A stretch of 40,715 nucleotides of DNA. Source: an uncultured Sphingomonas sp. (lineage in GTDB: Bacteria > Pseudomonadota > Alphaproteobacteria > Sphingomonadales > Sphingomonadaceae). This document shows, piece after piece, positions 8,868-16,876 of this stretch; position 1 is the stretch's first letter; every line of letters begins with the position of its first letter. Where the stretch lies: contig NZ_CADCWA010000181.1 in the NCBI RefSeq assembly GCF_902806285.1, positions 1 through 40,715 of the forward strand, read 5' to 3'. Both the position numbers and the translations under genes were made by a program. A model generated the notes under the pieces. That model was not told the DNA's origin. It ran no database searches and worked only from the letters and a program-made list of their open reading frames with translations.

Positions 8868-9961
8868 AGCTGGTCGTCCTCGGCCTGTCGCTGTCCTCGT
8901 CCTGGGGCAATGGCCACGCCACCACCTTTCGTGCGCTGCTGGAGGCGTTCGCCAAGCGGGGCCACGACATCCTGTTCCTGGAGCGCGACGTGCCCTGGTA
9001 CCGCGGGCAGCGCGACCTCCAATCCCCGAGCTACTGCCGGCTGGAGTTCTACGGCGATCTGCCGGAGCTGGAGCGCTGGCGCGGGGAGATCGCGAACGCC
9101 GACGCTGTGGTGGTGGGGTCCTATGTTCCGGACGGCGTGGCGGTGGGCCGCTTCGTTCAGGAAGTGGCGCAAGGCACCACCGCCTTCTACGACATCGACA
9201 CGCCGGTGACCCTGGCCAAGCTGGAGCGCGGCGACTTCGAATATCTTTCGCCGGAGATCATCCCAGGCTACGACCTTTACCTGAGCTTCACCGGCGGGCC
9301 GACGCTCCGCCACATCGAACAACGTTACGGCTCCCCTGCCGCAAGGCCGCTCTACTGCTCGGTCGATGCCGACAAGTACCAGCCGCAGGACGTGCCCCAG
9401 CGATGGGACCTGTCCTATCTCGGCACCTACAGCGACGACCGGCAGCCGACCGTGGAGCGGCTGCTGGGCGCGGTCGCCCGCGCCCTGCCCGACCGCCGCT
9501 TCTGCGTGGCCGGGCCGCAATATCCGGCCGGCATCGATTGGCCAGCCAATGTCGAGCGGATCGACCATGTCCCGCCCGCCGGCCACCCGGCCTTCTACGC
9601 CGCCAGCCGCTTCACCTTGAACGTCACCCGCGCCGACATGATCAAGGCCGGCTGGTCCCCCTCCGTCCGCCTGTTCGAGGCCGCAGCCTGCGGGACGCCG
9701 ATCATCTCCGACGTTTGGGAGGGGCTCGACCAGCTGCTGACACCCGGCAGTGAAATCCTGCTAGCTGGGATTACCGAGGATGTGATCGCTGCGTTAACGG
9801 AAATATCATCCGAGCAGGCGGAGGGTATCGGGCGCGCTGCAAGGGCTCGCGTTCTCCGGGAGCATACCGCCCGTCATCGGGCGGCAGAGCTCGAGCGTTA
9901 TTTGACCCAAGCGCCTTCCGTCAGGCAGGTTGCGCCGAGCGAAGGAAGGTTGTTTGCATGA
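8864..9961 (+). CDS. CgeB-type glycosyltransferase, third paralogue
   Basis: 365 aa. N-terminus MKLVVLGLSLSSSWGNGHA and donor-domain block VRLFEAAACGTPIISDVWEG resemble the second paralogue most closely. The segment TTAFYDIDTPVTLAKLERG parallels KLYWDVDAAATLEE in that gene. Ends with an ATGA overlap into the UDP-xylose synthase-like gene, whose ribosome binding site (AAGGAAGG) is inside the 3' end of this gene. Family assignment is firm by motif; specificity is not. Confidence 0.82.
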   Translation: MKLVVLGLSLSSSWGNGHATTFRALLEAFAKRGHDILFLERDVPWYRGQRDLQSPSYCRLEFYGDLPELERWRGEIANADAVVVGSYVPDGVAVGRFVQEVAQGTTAFYDIDTPVTLAKLERGDFEYLSPEIIPGYDLYLSFTGGPTLRHIEQRYGSPAARPLYCSVDADKYQPQDVPQRWDLSYLGTYSDDRQPTVERLLGAVARALPDRRFCVAGPQYPAGIDWPANVERIDHVPPAGHPAFYAASRFTLNVTRADMIKAGWSPSVRLFEAAACGTPIISDVWEGLDQLLTPGSEILLAGITEDVIAALTEISSEQAEGIGRAARARVLREHTARHRAAELERYLTQAPSVRQVAPSEGRLFA

Positions 9962-10974
9962 TCGGTGACAAATCCGATCCCAAGCGGGTCCTGGTTGCCG
10001 GGGGCGCCGGCTTCATCGGATCGCACCTGGTGGACCGGCTGCTGGCGAACGGCGGCGAGGTCGTCGTCCTCGACAATCTGCTAACCGGCCGGGAAGAGAA
10101 CCTCGCGCATCTACAGGGCGTTCGCGGGCTGAGCTTCGTCAAGGCGGACATCGTTGACGAGCTCCCGCGGAAGCTGGCGAGGGGACGGTTCGACCAAGTC
10201 TACAATCTCGCCTGCGCCGCCTCTCCGCCCCGCTACCAGGCGGATCCCGAGCATACCATGCTCACCAACGTGCTCGGCACGCGCAACCTCCTGCGGCTGG
10301 CGGAGGCTCACCGCGCGCGCTTTCTGCTGTTCTCCACCAGCGAGGTGTACGGCGATCCAGAGATGCACCCGCAGCGCGAGGATTACCGCGGCGCCGTCAG
10401 CTGCACCGGCCCCCGCGCCTGCTACGACGAAGGCAAGCGGGCCGCCGAAACGCTGACCTTCGACTTTGCCCGCGCTGGCCGCGTGGACGCCCGGGTGGTG
10501 CGCATCTTCAACACTTATGGTCCGCGCATGGACCCGGACGATGGCCGGGTGGTGTCGAACGTCATCTGCCAGGCGCTCGCGGGCGAGCCGATCACCATCT
10601 ACGGCGACGGCAGCCAGACCCGCAGCTTCTGCTACGTCGACGACCTGGTCGACGGCCTCCTCGCGCTGATGGCCCACGATGGCGAGCAGCCCGGGCCGGT
10701 GAACCTCGGCAACCCCAACGAGCTCACCGTGCGCGATCTGGTCGACCGGGTGGTTGCCTTGACCGGCACGAGAAGCCCGGTGACCTACCGGCCGTTGCCG
10801 CAGGACGACCCCCGCCGCCGCCGCCCGGACATCAGCCTCGCCCAACAGCTGCTGGGGTGGGAGCCCAAGGTCGGTCTCCAGCAGGGCCTGGAAGCCACCA
10901 CCGCCTACTTCGCCGAGGAGCTGCGCCGGCAGCCGCCGCGGTCGGGAGAGCCCGCGCTCGCCGCCGCGGAATAA
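9958..10974 (+). CDS. UDP-glucuronate decarboxylase (UDP-xylose synthase)-like SDR
   Basis: 338 aa extended SDR. AGGAGFIGSHLVDRLL binds NAD. The set NLACAASPPRYQ, FSTSEVYGDPEMHPQ, GPRACYDEGKRAAETL (catalytic YDEGK), RIFNTYGPRMDPDDGRVVSN and GDGSQTRSFCYVDDLVDG is the signature of UDP-xylose synthases, which oxidise and decarboxylate UDP-glucuronate. AASP replaces the usual PASP and the YWG after the GD block is YRG, so a related specificity is possible. ATG at 9958 overlaps the previous stop and has AAGGAAGG upstream. Likely supplies UDP-xylose to the three preceding glycosyltransferases. Confidence 0.83.
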   Translation: MIGDKSDPKRVLVAGGAGFIGSHLVDRLLANGGEVVVLDNLLTGREENLAHLQGVRGLSFVKADIVDELPRKLARGRFDQVYNLACAASPPRYQADPEHTMLTNVLGTRNLLRLAEAHRARFLLFSTSEVYGDPEMHPQREDYRGAVSCTGPRACYDEGKRAAETLTFDFARAGRVDARVVRIFNTYGPRMDPDDGRVVSNVICQALAGEPITIYGDGSQTRSFCYVDDLVDGLLALMAHDGEQPGPVNLGNPNELTVRDLVDRVVALTGTRSPVTYRPLPQDDPRRRRPDISLAQQLLGWEPKVGLQQGLEATTAYFAEELRRQPPRSGEPALAAAE

Positions 10975-10981
10975 ACGGCGG

Positions 10982-12652
10982 GTGCTGGTCTACGGGGATG
11001 GTAGCGAGCGGGTCGATCCGCGTGTCCGGCTCAAGGAGATCGCTCAACGCCTGAGCCGCGACCGGCTGGACCACGACCGGCTGACCGGCTGCTTCGTCGA
11101 TCTGGCAGGCGTGACCCAAGGGGTGGCGGACGCCGACTTTGCTGCTGCCGGTTCCGATCGGGCACGCCCCGCGGAAGCGGTGCTGCTGGAACAGCTGACG
11201 GGCCTCGCCGACCGGCTGCTCCGATCGTGGGACGGCGAGTGCACGGGTGGACCCGGGCAACAGCTTGTTCCCCCCGAGAAGCTGCCCGGCGAGGTCGAGG
11301 TCCGCCTGCCGGAGGGCTACGCCTTTTACGCGCTTCGGCCCGAGGCTTACGGCCTTGCCGCGCGCCGACTGCGGCTGACCGCGCCACCGCGGGTGATCGG
11401 GCTGCGCAGCATCGGCACGGGGCTCGCCTGCATGGCCGCCGCCGCTATGAACGCCCCTCCGCCGTTCACCCTGCGACCCGTGGGCGATCCGTTCGGCCGC
11501 CACCTGTGCGTAGCTCCGGAATTCGAGCTCGAGATCCTGGCCGGTGATTGCCATTACGTCATCGTCGACGAAGGCCCCGGAATGTCGGGCAGCAGCTTCG
11601 GCGCGGTTGCCGACTGGCTGGAGGAGCGCGGCGTCGTCCCGGAGCGAATAGCGTTCCTGCCCGGGCATCCGGGTCCGCTCGGCGCCCAGGCAAGCACGCG
11701 CCACCGCGAGCGTTGGGCATCGGCCCAGCGGCCCGTCGTCGCGCTGGACCGGCCGGAGGTCGGATGGCTCGAGCCGCTGATCGGCCCCGTGTTCGAGCCC
11801 ATGCTGGACCTATCCGGCGGTGCCTGGAGAACCGAGTGCCGCATACCGGAGCCGGACTGGCCGGCGGTCGACCCGATGTGGGAACGCCGCAAGTTTCTGG
11901 CCGCGACACCGACCGGTGACTGGCTCGTCAAGTTCGCCGGCTTGGGGCGGATCGGCCAAGAGAAGCTCCGGCTCGCGCGCAGGCTCCACGCGGCAGGGTT
12001 CGGCCCCGAGCCGGGCGGCCTGGTCCACGGCTGGCTGGTGACCCGCTGGCACCCGGATGCGGTGCATACGCGTCCGAGCCTCGACGAACTTTCCGCCTAT
12101 CTGAGGCTCCGGGCCAGCCTGCCCGCCCCACGTTCCGGCGCGTCGCCCGAGCGGCTGCTAACGATGATCCGCCGCAACTTGCCCGCGCTTGCCGAGTGGG
12201 CGCCCGACCTCAACCGGCTGCATCCCAAGCCCGTATGCACCGACAACCGGCTGGCGCCGCACGAATGGCTGCGGCTGCCGTCGGGTCGGCTGTTCAAGGC
12301 CGATGCGCTCGACCATCATGCGGCGCACGACCTGATCGGCTGCCAGGACATCGCCTGGGACGTTGCCGGCGCGATTGCCGAACTCGAACTCAACGCAGAC
12401 GAGGCTCACCAGCTCGCCTCCGCAGTCGCGGCCGACGGAGCGTTGCTCGTCTTCTACCAGCTGGCCTATGCGGCCTTTCGCGCCGGTGCGCACCGGCTCA
12501 GCGCCTCCACCCTCGACCATTGGCCCGAGGAACAACGCCGTCACCTCCGCGCCGCGGAGCGGATCGAGCGGAAGCTACCGCCCGTAGATCCGGTCCAGCA
12601 CGCCGGCGACCTCCACCAGTCGCCGCACCTCGGGGTCAAACCGGGCGCCTGA
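10982..12652 (+). CDS. phosphoribosyltransferase-like/kinase-like fusion protein
   Basis: 556 aa, not assignable to a named enzyme. Around residues 125-245 it looks like a type I phosphoribosyltransferase: RVIGLRSIGTGLA, then at about 193-206 VIVDEGPGMSGSSF, matching the PRPP-binding loop (hydrophobic strand, acidic pair, small-residue loop). From about residue 300 it looks like an aminoglycoside-phosphotransferase-type kinase fold: GDWLVKFAGLG (possible ATP-contacting Lys), LARRLHAAGFGPEP, VTRWHPDA, and C-terminal KADALDHHAAHDLIGCQDIAWDVAG. GTG start at 10982, 7 nt after the previous stop, with only a weak ribosome site. The last 78 nt overlap the convergent oxidoreductase gene. Substrate unknown. 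Confidence 0.75.
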   Translation: MLVYGDGSERVDPRVRLKEIAQRLSRDRLDHDRLTGCFVDLAGVTQGVADADFAAAGSDRARPAEAVLLEQLTGLADRLLRSWDGECTGGPGQQLVPPEKLPGEVEVRLPEGYAFYALRPEAYGLAARRLRLTAPPRVIGLRSIGTGLACMAAAAMNAPPPFTLRPVGDPFGRHLCVAPEFELEILAGDCHYVIVDEGPGMSGSSFGAVADWLEERGVVPERIAFLPGHPGPLGAQASTRHRERWASAQRPVVALDRPEVGWLEPLIGPVFEPMLDLSGGAWRTECRIPEPDWPAVDPMWERRKFLAATPTGDWLVKFAGLGRIGQEKLRLARRLHAAGFGPEPGGLVHGWLVTRWHPDAVHTRPSLDELSAYLRLRASLPAPRSGASPERLLTMIRRNLPALAEWAPDLNRLHPKPVCTDNRLAPHEWLRLPSGRLFKADALDHHAAHDLIGCQDIAWDVAGAIAELELNADEAHQLASAVAADGALLVFYQLAYAAFRAGAHRLSASTLDHWPEEQRRHLRAAERIERKLPPVDPVQHAGDLHQSPHLGVKPGA

Positions 12653-13564
12653 AGCCAGCCGCCGCGCCCAGTCCGCCGCCGCGCGTCCGCCCCAATCGTC
12701 CTCGCGCCCAGCCAGCGGCGTGCTGGACGTCCCATGCATCCGAACCGCATCGAAGGCATAGAAACTGCCGTCCACGTTGCGCAGCGCGGCTCCTCCGCCA
12801 GCTCCGTAGAATTCGGCGGAGATCACCGCCTCCTGCCCGGCGGGCAGCCGCCATGAACAGGCGAGCCGAAGCACTGCACCGTTCACCAGCGTGATGGTCG
12901 CGACCGCATAATCCTCGCATTGCCGGGCCGCGTCCCGCAGCGGCTCGCCGCCGCTCAGCAGGTGCGACTGCACCTCCGCCACCTCCGGCCAGTCCAACGC
13001 CCAGAGCGCGAGGTCGACCAGGTGAACGCCAAGGTCCATGACGCAGCCGCCGCCCGACAGCGCCGGATCGTAGAACCACGGCTTGTCCGGGCCATAAGCG
13101 TTGTGGAAGGTCAGGTCGGCCGCGAACACCCGGCCCAGTTTACCTCCGCGGACCAAGTCGCGGATCGCCTGCATGCCGGCCGTGAAGCGATAGCTGAGAT
13201 CCACCCCCAGCAGGCGGTTCGCCCGCTCCGCCGCCTCGACCACCGCGCCCACCTCCGCCGCCGTCCGCCCGAGCGGCTTCTGGCAGAACACCGCCGCCCC
13301 GGCCTGCAGCGCCTGGATCGACTGTTCCGCGTGGAGCGCGCTGGGGCTGGCGATCACCAGCCCGTCGAGGTCTTGGGCCAGCAGTTCGTCGAGGCTCTCC
13401 ACCGCGGCCGCTCCCGGCGCGAGGGCGATCGCCGCGGGCCGCATCTCGGCCGAAGGGTCCGCTATGGCGGCAACCTCGATCGCGCCCGTGCCGATCATTG
13501 CTTCCATCCGGTGCCGGCCGATCCAGCCCACACCGAGGAAGCCGATCCGCGGTTTCGAACTCAT
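12575..13564 (-). CDS. Gfo/Idh/MocA-family oxidoreductase
   Basis: 329 aa. N-terminal Rossmann fold IGFLGVGWIGRHR, then the family's substrate/NAD motif in VFCQKPLGRT (usually EKP, here QKP), and the C-terminal alpha/beta domain containing GGGCVMDLGVHLVDLALW (catalytic Asp/His region). Members oxidise or reduce sugars and inositols with NAD(P); given the inositol-phosphate synthase in the cluster, an inositol or sugar dehydrogenase role is plausible but not shown. ATG overlaps the stop of the upstream dehydrogenase (ATGA). Its 3' end overlaps the convergent fusion gene by 78 nt. Confidence 0.87.
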   Translation of the reverse strand: MSSKPRIGFLGVGWIGRHRMEAMIGTGAIEVAAIADPSAEMRPAAIALAPGAAAVESLDELLAQDLDGLVIASPSALHAEQSIQALQAGAAVFCQKPLGRTAAEVGAVVEAAERANRLLGVDLSYRFTAGMQAIRDLVRGGKLGRVFAADLTFHNAYGPDKPWFYDPALSGGGCVMDLGVHLVDLALWALDWPEVAEVQSHLLSGGEPLRDAARQCEDYAVATITLVNGAVLRLACSWRLPAGQEAVISAEFYGAGGGAALRNVDGSFYAFDAVRMHGTSSTPLAGREDDWGGRAAADWARRLASGARFDPEVRRLVEVAGVLDRIYGR

Positions 13565-14544
13565 GGAACCACCAGCGCCTTCAGGAACCCGTCCGGCCGG
13601 TCGCGGGTGTCGTTGAGCGCGTCGCCGAGCCGCTCGAGCGGATAGCGGTGCGTGTACAGCGGCGACGGGTCGAGCCGCCCGCTGGCGACCGCGTCCACCG
13701 CCTCGCGGATGCCCTCGATGTAGCGGGCGGGATCGCGCTCATGGGCGTTGATCACGTCCAGCCCGCGCCAGTTCCACAGCCACATGTTGACCTGCCGCGG
13801 ACCGTCCTGGTGGTAGCCTGCGACGATCAGCTTGCCCCGCTCCGCCGTGAGCTCCGCAGCCAGGTCAAGCGGCCACTGCTTGCCGACCGCCTCGATCACC
13901 CGCTCGCAGAAGCTGCCGTCGGTGAGTTCTTTGACCCGTTCGATGATCCGCGCGTGATCGTCCATCGGGATCACCTCGGCCGCGCCGAACTGCCGGGCCA
14001 CGTCCAGGGAAAAGGGGCGGCGCGAGACGGCGATCACCCGCGCCCCCGCGTCCGTGGCCAGGCGCGTCAGAACCGCGCCCAGAAAGCCGATGCCGACGAT
14101 CGCGACCGTCTGGCCAGCCCGGATTTCGCTCCGGCCAAAGATGTTGAAGGCGCAGCCCAGCGGTTCGCCGGGGAAGGGCTGGCCGTGGAGCGCCGGGGGG
14201 AGCTTCACCACCGCGTCGGCCTCAGCGATGTCGAAATCCGCATAGCTCTTGTAGCTGAGCGCCGCGACGCGGTCGCCGACCTGCACGGCGGTGACACCCT
14301 CGCCGACCGCATCGATCAAGCCCCAGCCTTCGTGCCCCATGCCCCCAGGCTCCCCGGGGAAGCTCATCCACTCGGGGCCGGACCAGGGCGTCAGGTTGGA
14401 CGCGCATACCCCGCAGCCTTCGAGCTTGACCCGCACCTGCCCGGGCCCGGGCTCCGGGCGCTCTACCTGCTCCAGTCGCATATCGCCTGGGCCCGCCAGC
14501 ACCGCGGCCCACATCGGCTGGTTCATCGTCAAGCTATCGGTCAT
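13561..14544 (-). CDS. zinc-type MDR (alcohol/polyol) dehydrogenase
   Basis: 327 aa. Medium-chain dehydrogenase: a GroES-like N-terminal domain with catalytic zinc ligands in GCGVCASNL (Cys) and GMGHEGWG (His-Glu), then a nucleotide-binding fold with TVAIVGIGFLGAVLTRLA. The four-Cys structural zinc lobe is not evident. Such enzymes act on alcohols, polyols or sugar alcohols; pairing with a Gfo/Idh protein suggests a two-step redox change on a sugar or cyclitol (inference). Alternative start MNQPMW is 18 nt downstream. It ends by overlapping the Gfo/Idh start. Confidence 0.85.
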   Translation of the reverse strand: MTDSLTMNQPMWAAVLAGPGDMRLEQVERPEPGPGQVRVKLEGCGVCASNLTPWSGPEWMSFPGEPGGMGHEGWGLIDAVGEGVTAVQVGDRVAALSYKSYADFDIAEADAVVKLPPALHGQPFPGEPLGCAFNIFGRSEIRAGQTVAIVGIGFLGAVLTRLATDAGARVIAVSRRPFSLDVARQFGAAEVIPMDDHARIIERVKELTDGSFCERVIEAVGKQWPLDLAAELTAERGKLIVAGYHQDGPRQVNMWLWNWRGLDVINAHERDPARYIEGIREAVDAVASGRLDPSPLYTHRYPLERLGDALNDTRDRPDGFLKALVVP

Positions 14545-14590
14545 TTCTGCCTTCGATCATTGTGCCGCCATACCGCCCGTCTTACGCACG

Positions 14591-15634
14591 TCATCCGCCA
14601 GCGACATCCTTTGGGCGGGCGAAGTAGTCGAGGTACCATGGCACCGCCAACGCCATGCCCTCGGCCACGGTATGGCTCGGCTGATAGCCCAACAGCGTGC
14701 GCGCCTTGCCGATATCGGCTAACGAGTGCCGCACGTCGCCGGGGCGGAACTCGCCCATCTGCGGCTCGCGCGCGTAATGCACCTGATGCTTCCTTAGCGC
14801 ATCGCGGATCAGTCCGAACAGCTGCAACAGGCTGGTGCGTTCGCCCACGGCGACGTTGTAGACCTGCCCCTGCGCCTCGTCTCCGGCCAGGGCCGCGCGG
14901 ATGTTGGCCTGGACCGCGTTGGCGACGTAGCAGAAGTCGCGGCTGGTCTCCCCGTCGCCGTTCACCGTAACCGGCTCGTCCCTGATCATCGCCGCCGCCC
15001 ACCTGGGGATCACCGCCGCGTAGGCGCCATCGGGGTCCTGCCGCGGCCCGAACACGTTGAAGTAGCGCAGGCCCGTCGCCTTCACCCCGTAGCTCCGCGC
15101 GTAGACGGAAGCATAGATTTCGTCCGCGAGCTTGGTCGCGGCGTAGGGTGAGAGCGGCGCTCCGATCCGGTCCTCGCGCTTGGGCAGGTCGGGGCTGTCA
15201 CCGTAGGTCGAGCTGGAGGCGGCATAGACGAAGCGCCGCACGCCCGCCCGCCGCGCCGCGTCGAGCATGTTGAGGAAGCCGGTGACGTTCACATCGTGGG
15301 AGGTCAGCGGATCGGCCAACGAACGCGGCACCGAACCAAGCGCGGCCTGGTGCAGCACCACATCCACGCCGGCTACCGCGGCAGCGCAGGCGTCGCGATC
15401 GCGGATGTCGCCTTCCACGAAGCGAAAGCTCTCGTCGAACCGCCCGGGCGCCGCGCCCCGCAGCTCCTGAAGGTTGCGGCGGTTACCGGTGGCGAAATTA
15501 TCGAAACCGACCACGCGTTGCCCAGCCTTTAGCAGCGCTTCCGCCAGGTTGGAGCCGATGAACCCGGCCACACCGGTAACCAGCCAGCTGGACCGCTGGC
15601 CGGCGAGCAGGCCGGAAAGCCGGGGATCGAGGAT
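14591..15634 (-). CDS. WbpP/TviC-like UDP-N-acetylhexosamine(uronate) 4-epimerase, start codon unclear
   Basis: Extended SDR closely resembling WbpP/TviC/Wbg[74 protein letters not shown] (catalytic YAATK), [21 protein letters not shown] and [19 protein letters not shown]. These enzymes epimerise UDP-GlcNAc/GlcNAcA at C4 for surface polysaccharides. The conserved N-terminus continues upstream of any ATG/GTG/TTG: the in-frame stop at 15652-15650 is followed by no standard start before the NAD motif. ATC at 15634 lies 8 nt after GGGAAAGG and gives 347 aa, so I used it provisionally. A one-base sequence error, a frameshift from GTG at 15639, or a rare start are alternatives. Confidence 0.82.
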   Translation of the reverse strand: MLDPRLSGLLAGQRSSWLVTGVAGFIGSNLAEALLKAGQRVVGFDNFATGNRRNLQELRGAAPGRFDESFRFVEGDIRDRDACAAAVAGVDVVLHQAALGSVPRSLADPLTSHDVNVTGFLNMLDAARRAGVRRFVYAASSSTYGDSPDLPKREDRIGAPLSPYAATKLADEIYASVYARSYGVKATGLRYFNVFGPRQDPDGAYAAVIPRWAAAMIRDEPVTVNGDGETSRDFCYVANAVQANIRAALAGDEAQGQVYNVAVGERTSLLQLFGLIRDALRKHQVHYAREPQMGEFRPGDVRHSLADIGKARTLLGYQPSHTVAEGMALAVPWYLDYFARPKDVAGG

Positions 15635-15726
15635 GACACTAGCCTTTCCCTAACGAAGCAGCGCCCCGCTAGAGAGATGCAGGCGAAACGGCAACGCCCA
15701 ACCGGCCACGGGTGTGGACGGGTGGC

Positions 15727-15906
15727 CTAGTAGCGCGTGCCGGTCCCGCCCGGGCCCTGCGACATGCGCTTGTTGTTCCTGTAGTAGGCGAGTCCCGCGC
15801 CCGCGGCGGCGCCGATGATCGGTCCGATGAACGGCATGGGGATGCCGATCAACGCACCCACCGCCGCGTATTTGGCCATCTTCTTGCCCAATGCCTTGTC
15901 CTGCAT
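15727..15906 (-). CDS. 59-aa glycine-rich membrane protein
   Basis: Short gene with a clear ribosome site (AAGGAGCAAGGAC) and ATG at 15906. A charged N-terminus (MQDKALGKKMAKY) precedes a hydrophobic stretch rich in Gly, Ala, Ile and Pro (GALIGIPMPFIGPIIGAAAG), then AYYRNNKR and a Gly-rich tail ending GTRY. The GxxxG-like spacing resembles glycine-zipper membrane segments. It lies upstream of the WbpP-like gene on the same strand with about 75 nt between. Function unknown; reality of the gene is supported by ribosome site, composition and codon use. Confidence 0.7.
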   Translation of the reverse strand: MQDKALGKKMAKYAAVGALIGIPMPFIGPIIGAAAGAGLAYYRNNKRMSQGPGGTGTRY

Positions 15907-16160
15907 GTCCTTGCTCCTTCGCCGCGACGGTGATCAAACTCCCGCCAACCGCCTTCGTTGCGCCGCACCTCGGAGCACCCGATCATGAGGCGCAACGTTC
16001 CGCCACCATTCGGCCTGCCTCGGTCAACGATGCTTCAGTCCGTGCGCACGCTTTGGGATGTGGCATGCCCATCAGAGGCTACTCTCGTTCCGCCCAGGTA
16101 GAAAGGACGCCGCGGCCGTGGGCCGCGACGCCTATGCCGTATAAGGGAGTGCGCAGCCGA
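15907..16160. other. non-coding gap
   Basis: 254 bases between the 59-aa gene and the end of the WGxxGxxG pair. Apart from the hairpin at 16111-16127, I see no gene or repeat; it presumably carries the promoter of the 59-aa gene. Confidence 0.5.
16111..16127 (-). terminator. possible terminator hairpin after the WGxxGxxG pair
   Basis: CGCGGCC and GGCCGCG form a perfect 7-bp stem with a 3-nt loop, 34 nt beyond the stop at 16161. Reading leftward it is followed shortly by CCTTTCT rather than a true T-run, so termination strength is doubtful. Confidence 0.35.
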
Positions 16161-16391
16161 TTACGGCCGAGTGTCCCGCCGAGCGTCGACGTGGACGTCC
16201 GGTTCATTCTTTCTGAGACCAAGAAGACCCGCGAGGCCAAGGAGCCCCAACAGGCCCCAGTCGAAGCCGTCGTCATCATCTTCGCGCTCGTAGCTTGCAT
16301 CGGCGCCGTTCACCGCAGCGTGGGTGACGCTTGGCACGGCGGTCATCGCGAAGACCGCGATCGCCACATTCCTGATCGCTTTGCGGGTCAT
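16161..16391 (-). CDS. secreted WGxxGxxG-tail protein, second of pair
   Basis: 76 aa. N-terminal signal peptide (MTRKAIRNVAIAVFAM...THAA), a short acidic linker (EREDDDDGF), then the tail DWGLLGLLGLAGLLGLRK, matching the WGxxGxxG C-terminal region recognised in short exported bacterial proteins, followed by a charged DVHVDARRD end. Start ATG at 16391 has GGAGG 5 nt upstream and overlaps the stop of the preceding paralogue (ATGA). Probably membrane-anchored by the Leu/Gly-rich tail; function unknown. Confidence 0.82.
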   Translation of the reverse strand: MTRKAIRNVAIAVFAMTAVPSVTHAAVNGADASYEREDDDDGFDWGLLGLLGLAGLLGLRKNEPDVHVDARRDTRP

Positions 16392-16711
16392 ACGTTCCTC
16401 CGGTCGTTGCGGGCGTCGATGTGGATGTCGTGCTTCTTCTTGCGGCCGAGCAGGCCGGCCAAGCCCAGAAGGCCGAGCAAGCCCCACGGGAAGTCGTTGT
16501 CCCTTTCTTCCCGTACGGGTTGAGCCGCCGTGTCGTTCAGGAGCGGGTCCGTTCCCGTGACGACAGGAGCGTTCAGGGCTGGATCGATGGTGTCGGTAGC
16601 GACCGTTGTGTTCCCCACCACCGTGTTGTCCTGCGCCAGGGCGGCGGTCGGAAAGCTCACCAAGCTCCCTACGATGAGCAGCGAAGTTCGGAAGTTCCTG
16701 GCAGATCGCAT
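16388..16711 (-). CDS. secreted WGxxGxxG-tail protein, first of pair
   Basis: 107 aa. Signal peptide MRSARNFRTSLLIVGSL... ending SFPTAALAQ, then a Thr/Asn/Val-rich low-complexity stretch (about residues 28-70), an acidic EERDND segment and the tail PWGLLGLLGLAGLLGRKKKH with the WGxxGxxG pattern. The charged end IHIDARNDRRN mirrors the VHVDARRD end of the next gene, so the two are paralogues with different middle regions. ATG at 16711 is preceded by AGGAGA. Role unknown; the tail may be a sorting or anchoring signal. Confidence 0.82.
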   Translation of the reverse strand: MRSARNFRTSLLIVGSLVSFPTAALAQDNTVVGNTTVATDTIDPALNAPVVTGTDPLLNDTAAQPVREERDNDFPWGLLGLLGLAGLLGRKKKHDIHIDARNDRRNV

Positions 16712-16876
16712 CGAATGTCTCCTGTTAACGAGCAGCCCCGCCCGTCGAACAGGCCAACAATCGCGCCGTTCCATCGACCGGCTCGTCGCGTCGGACTGCA
16801 GGTAGGTAAATCGGCGCATTGGGTTCACGCCCGTTGACCATCGAAGCCGCGAGTACGAGGCGGTGATTAGCCCGCG

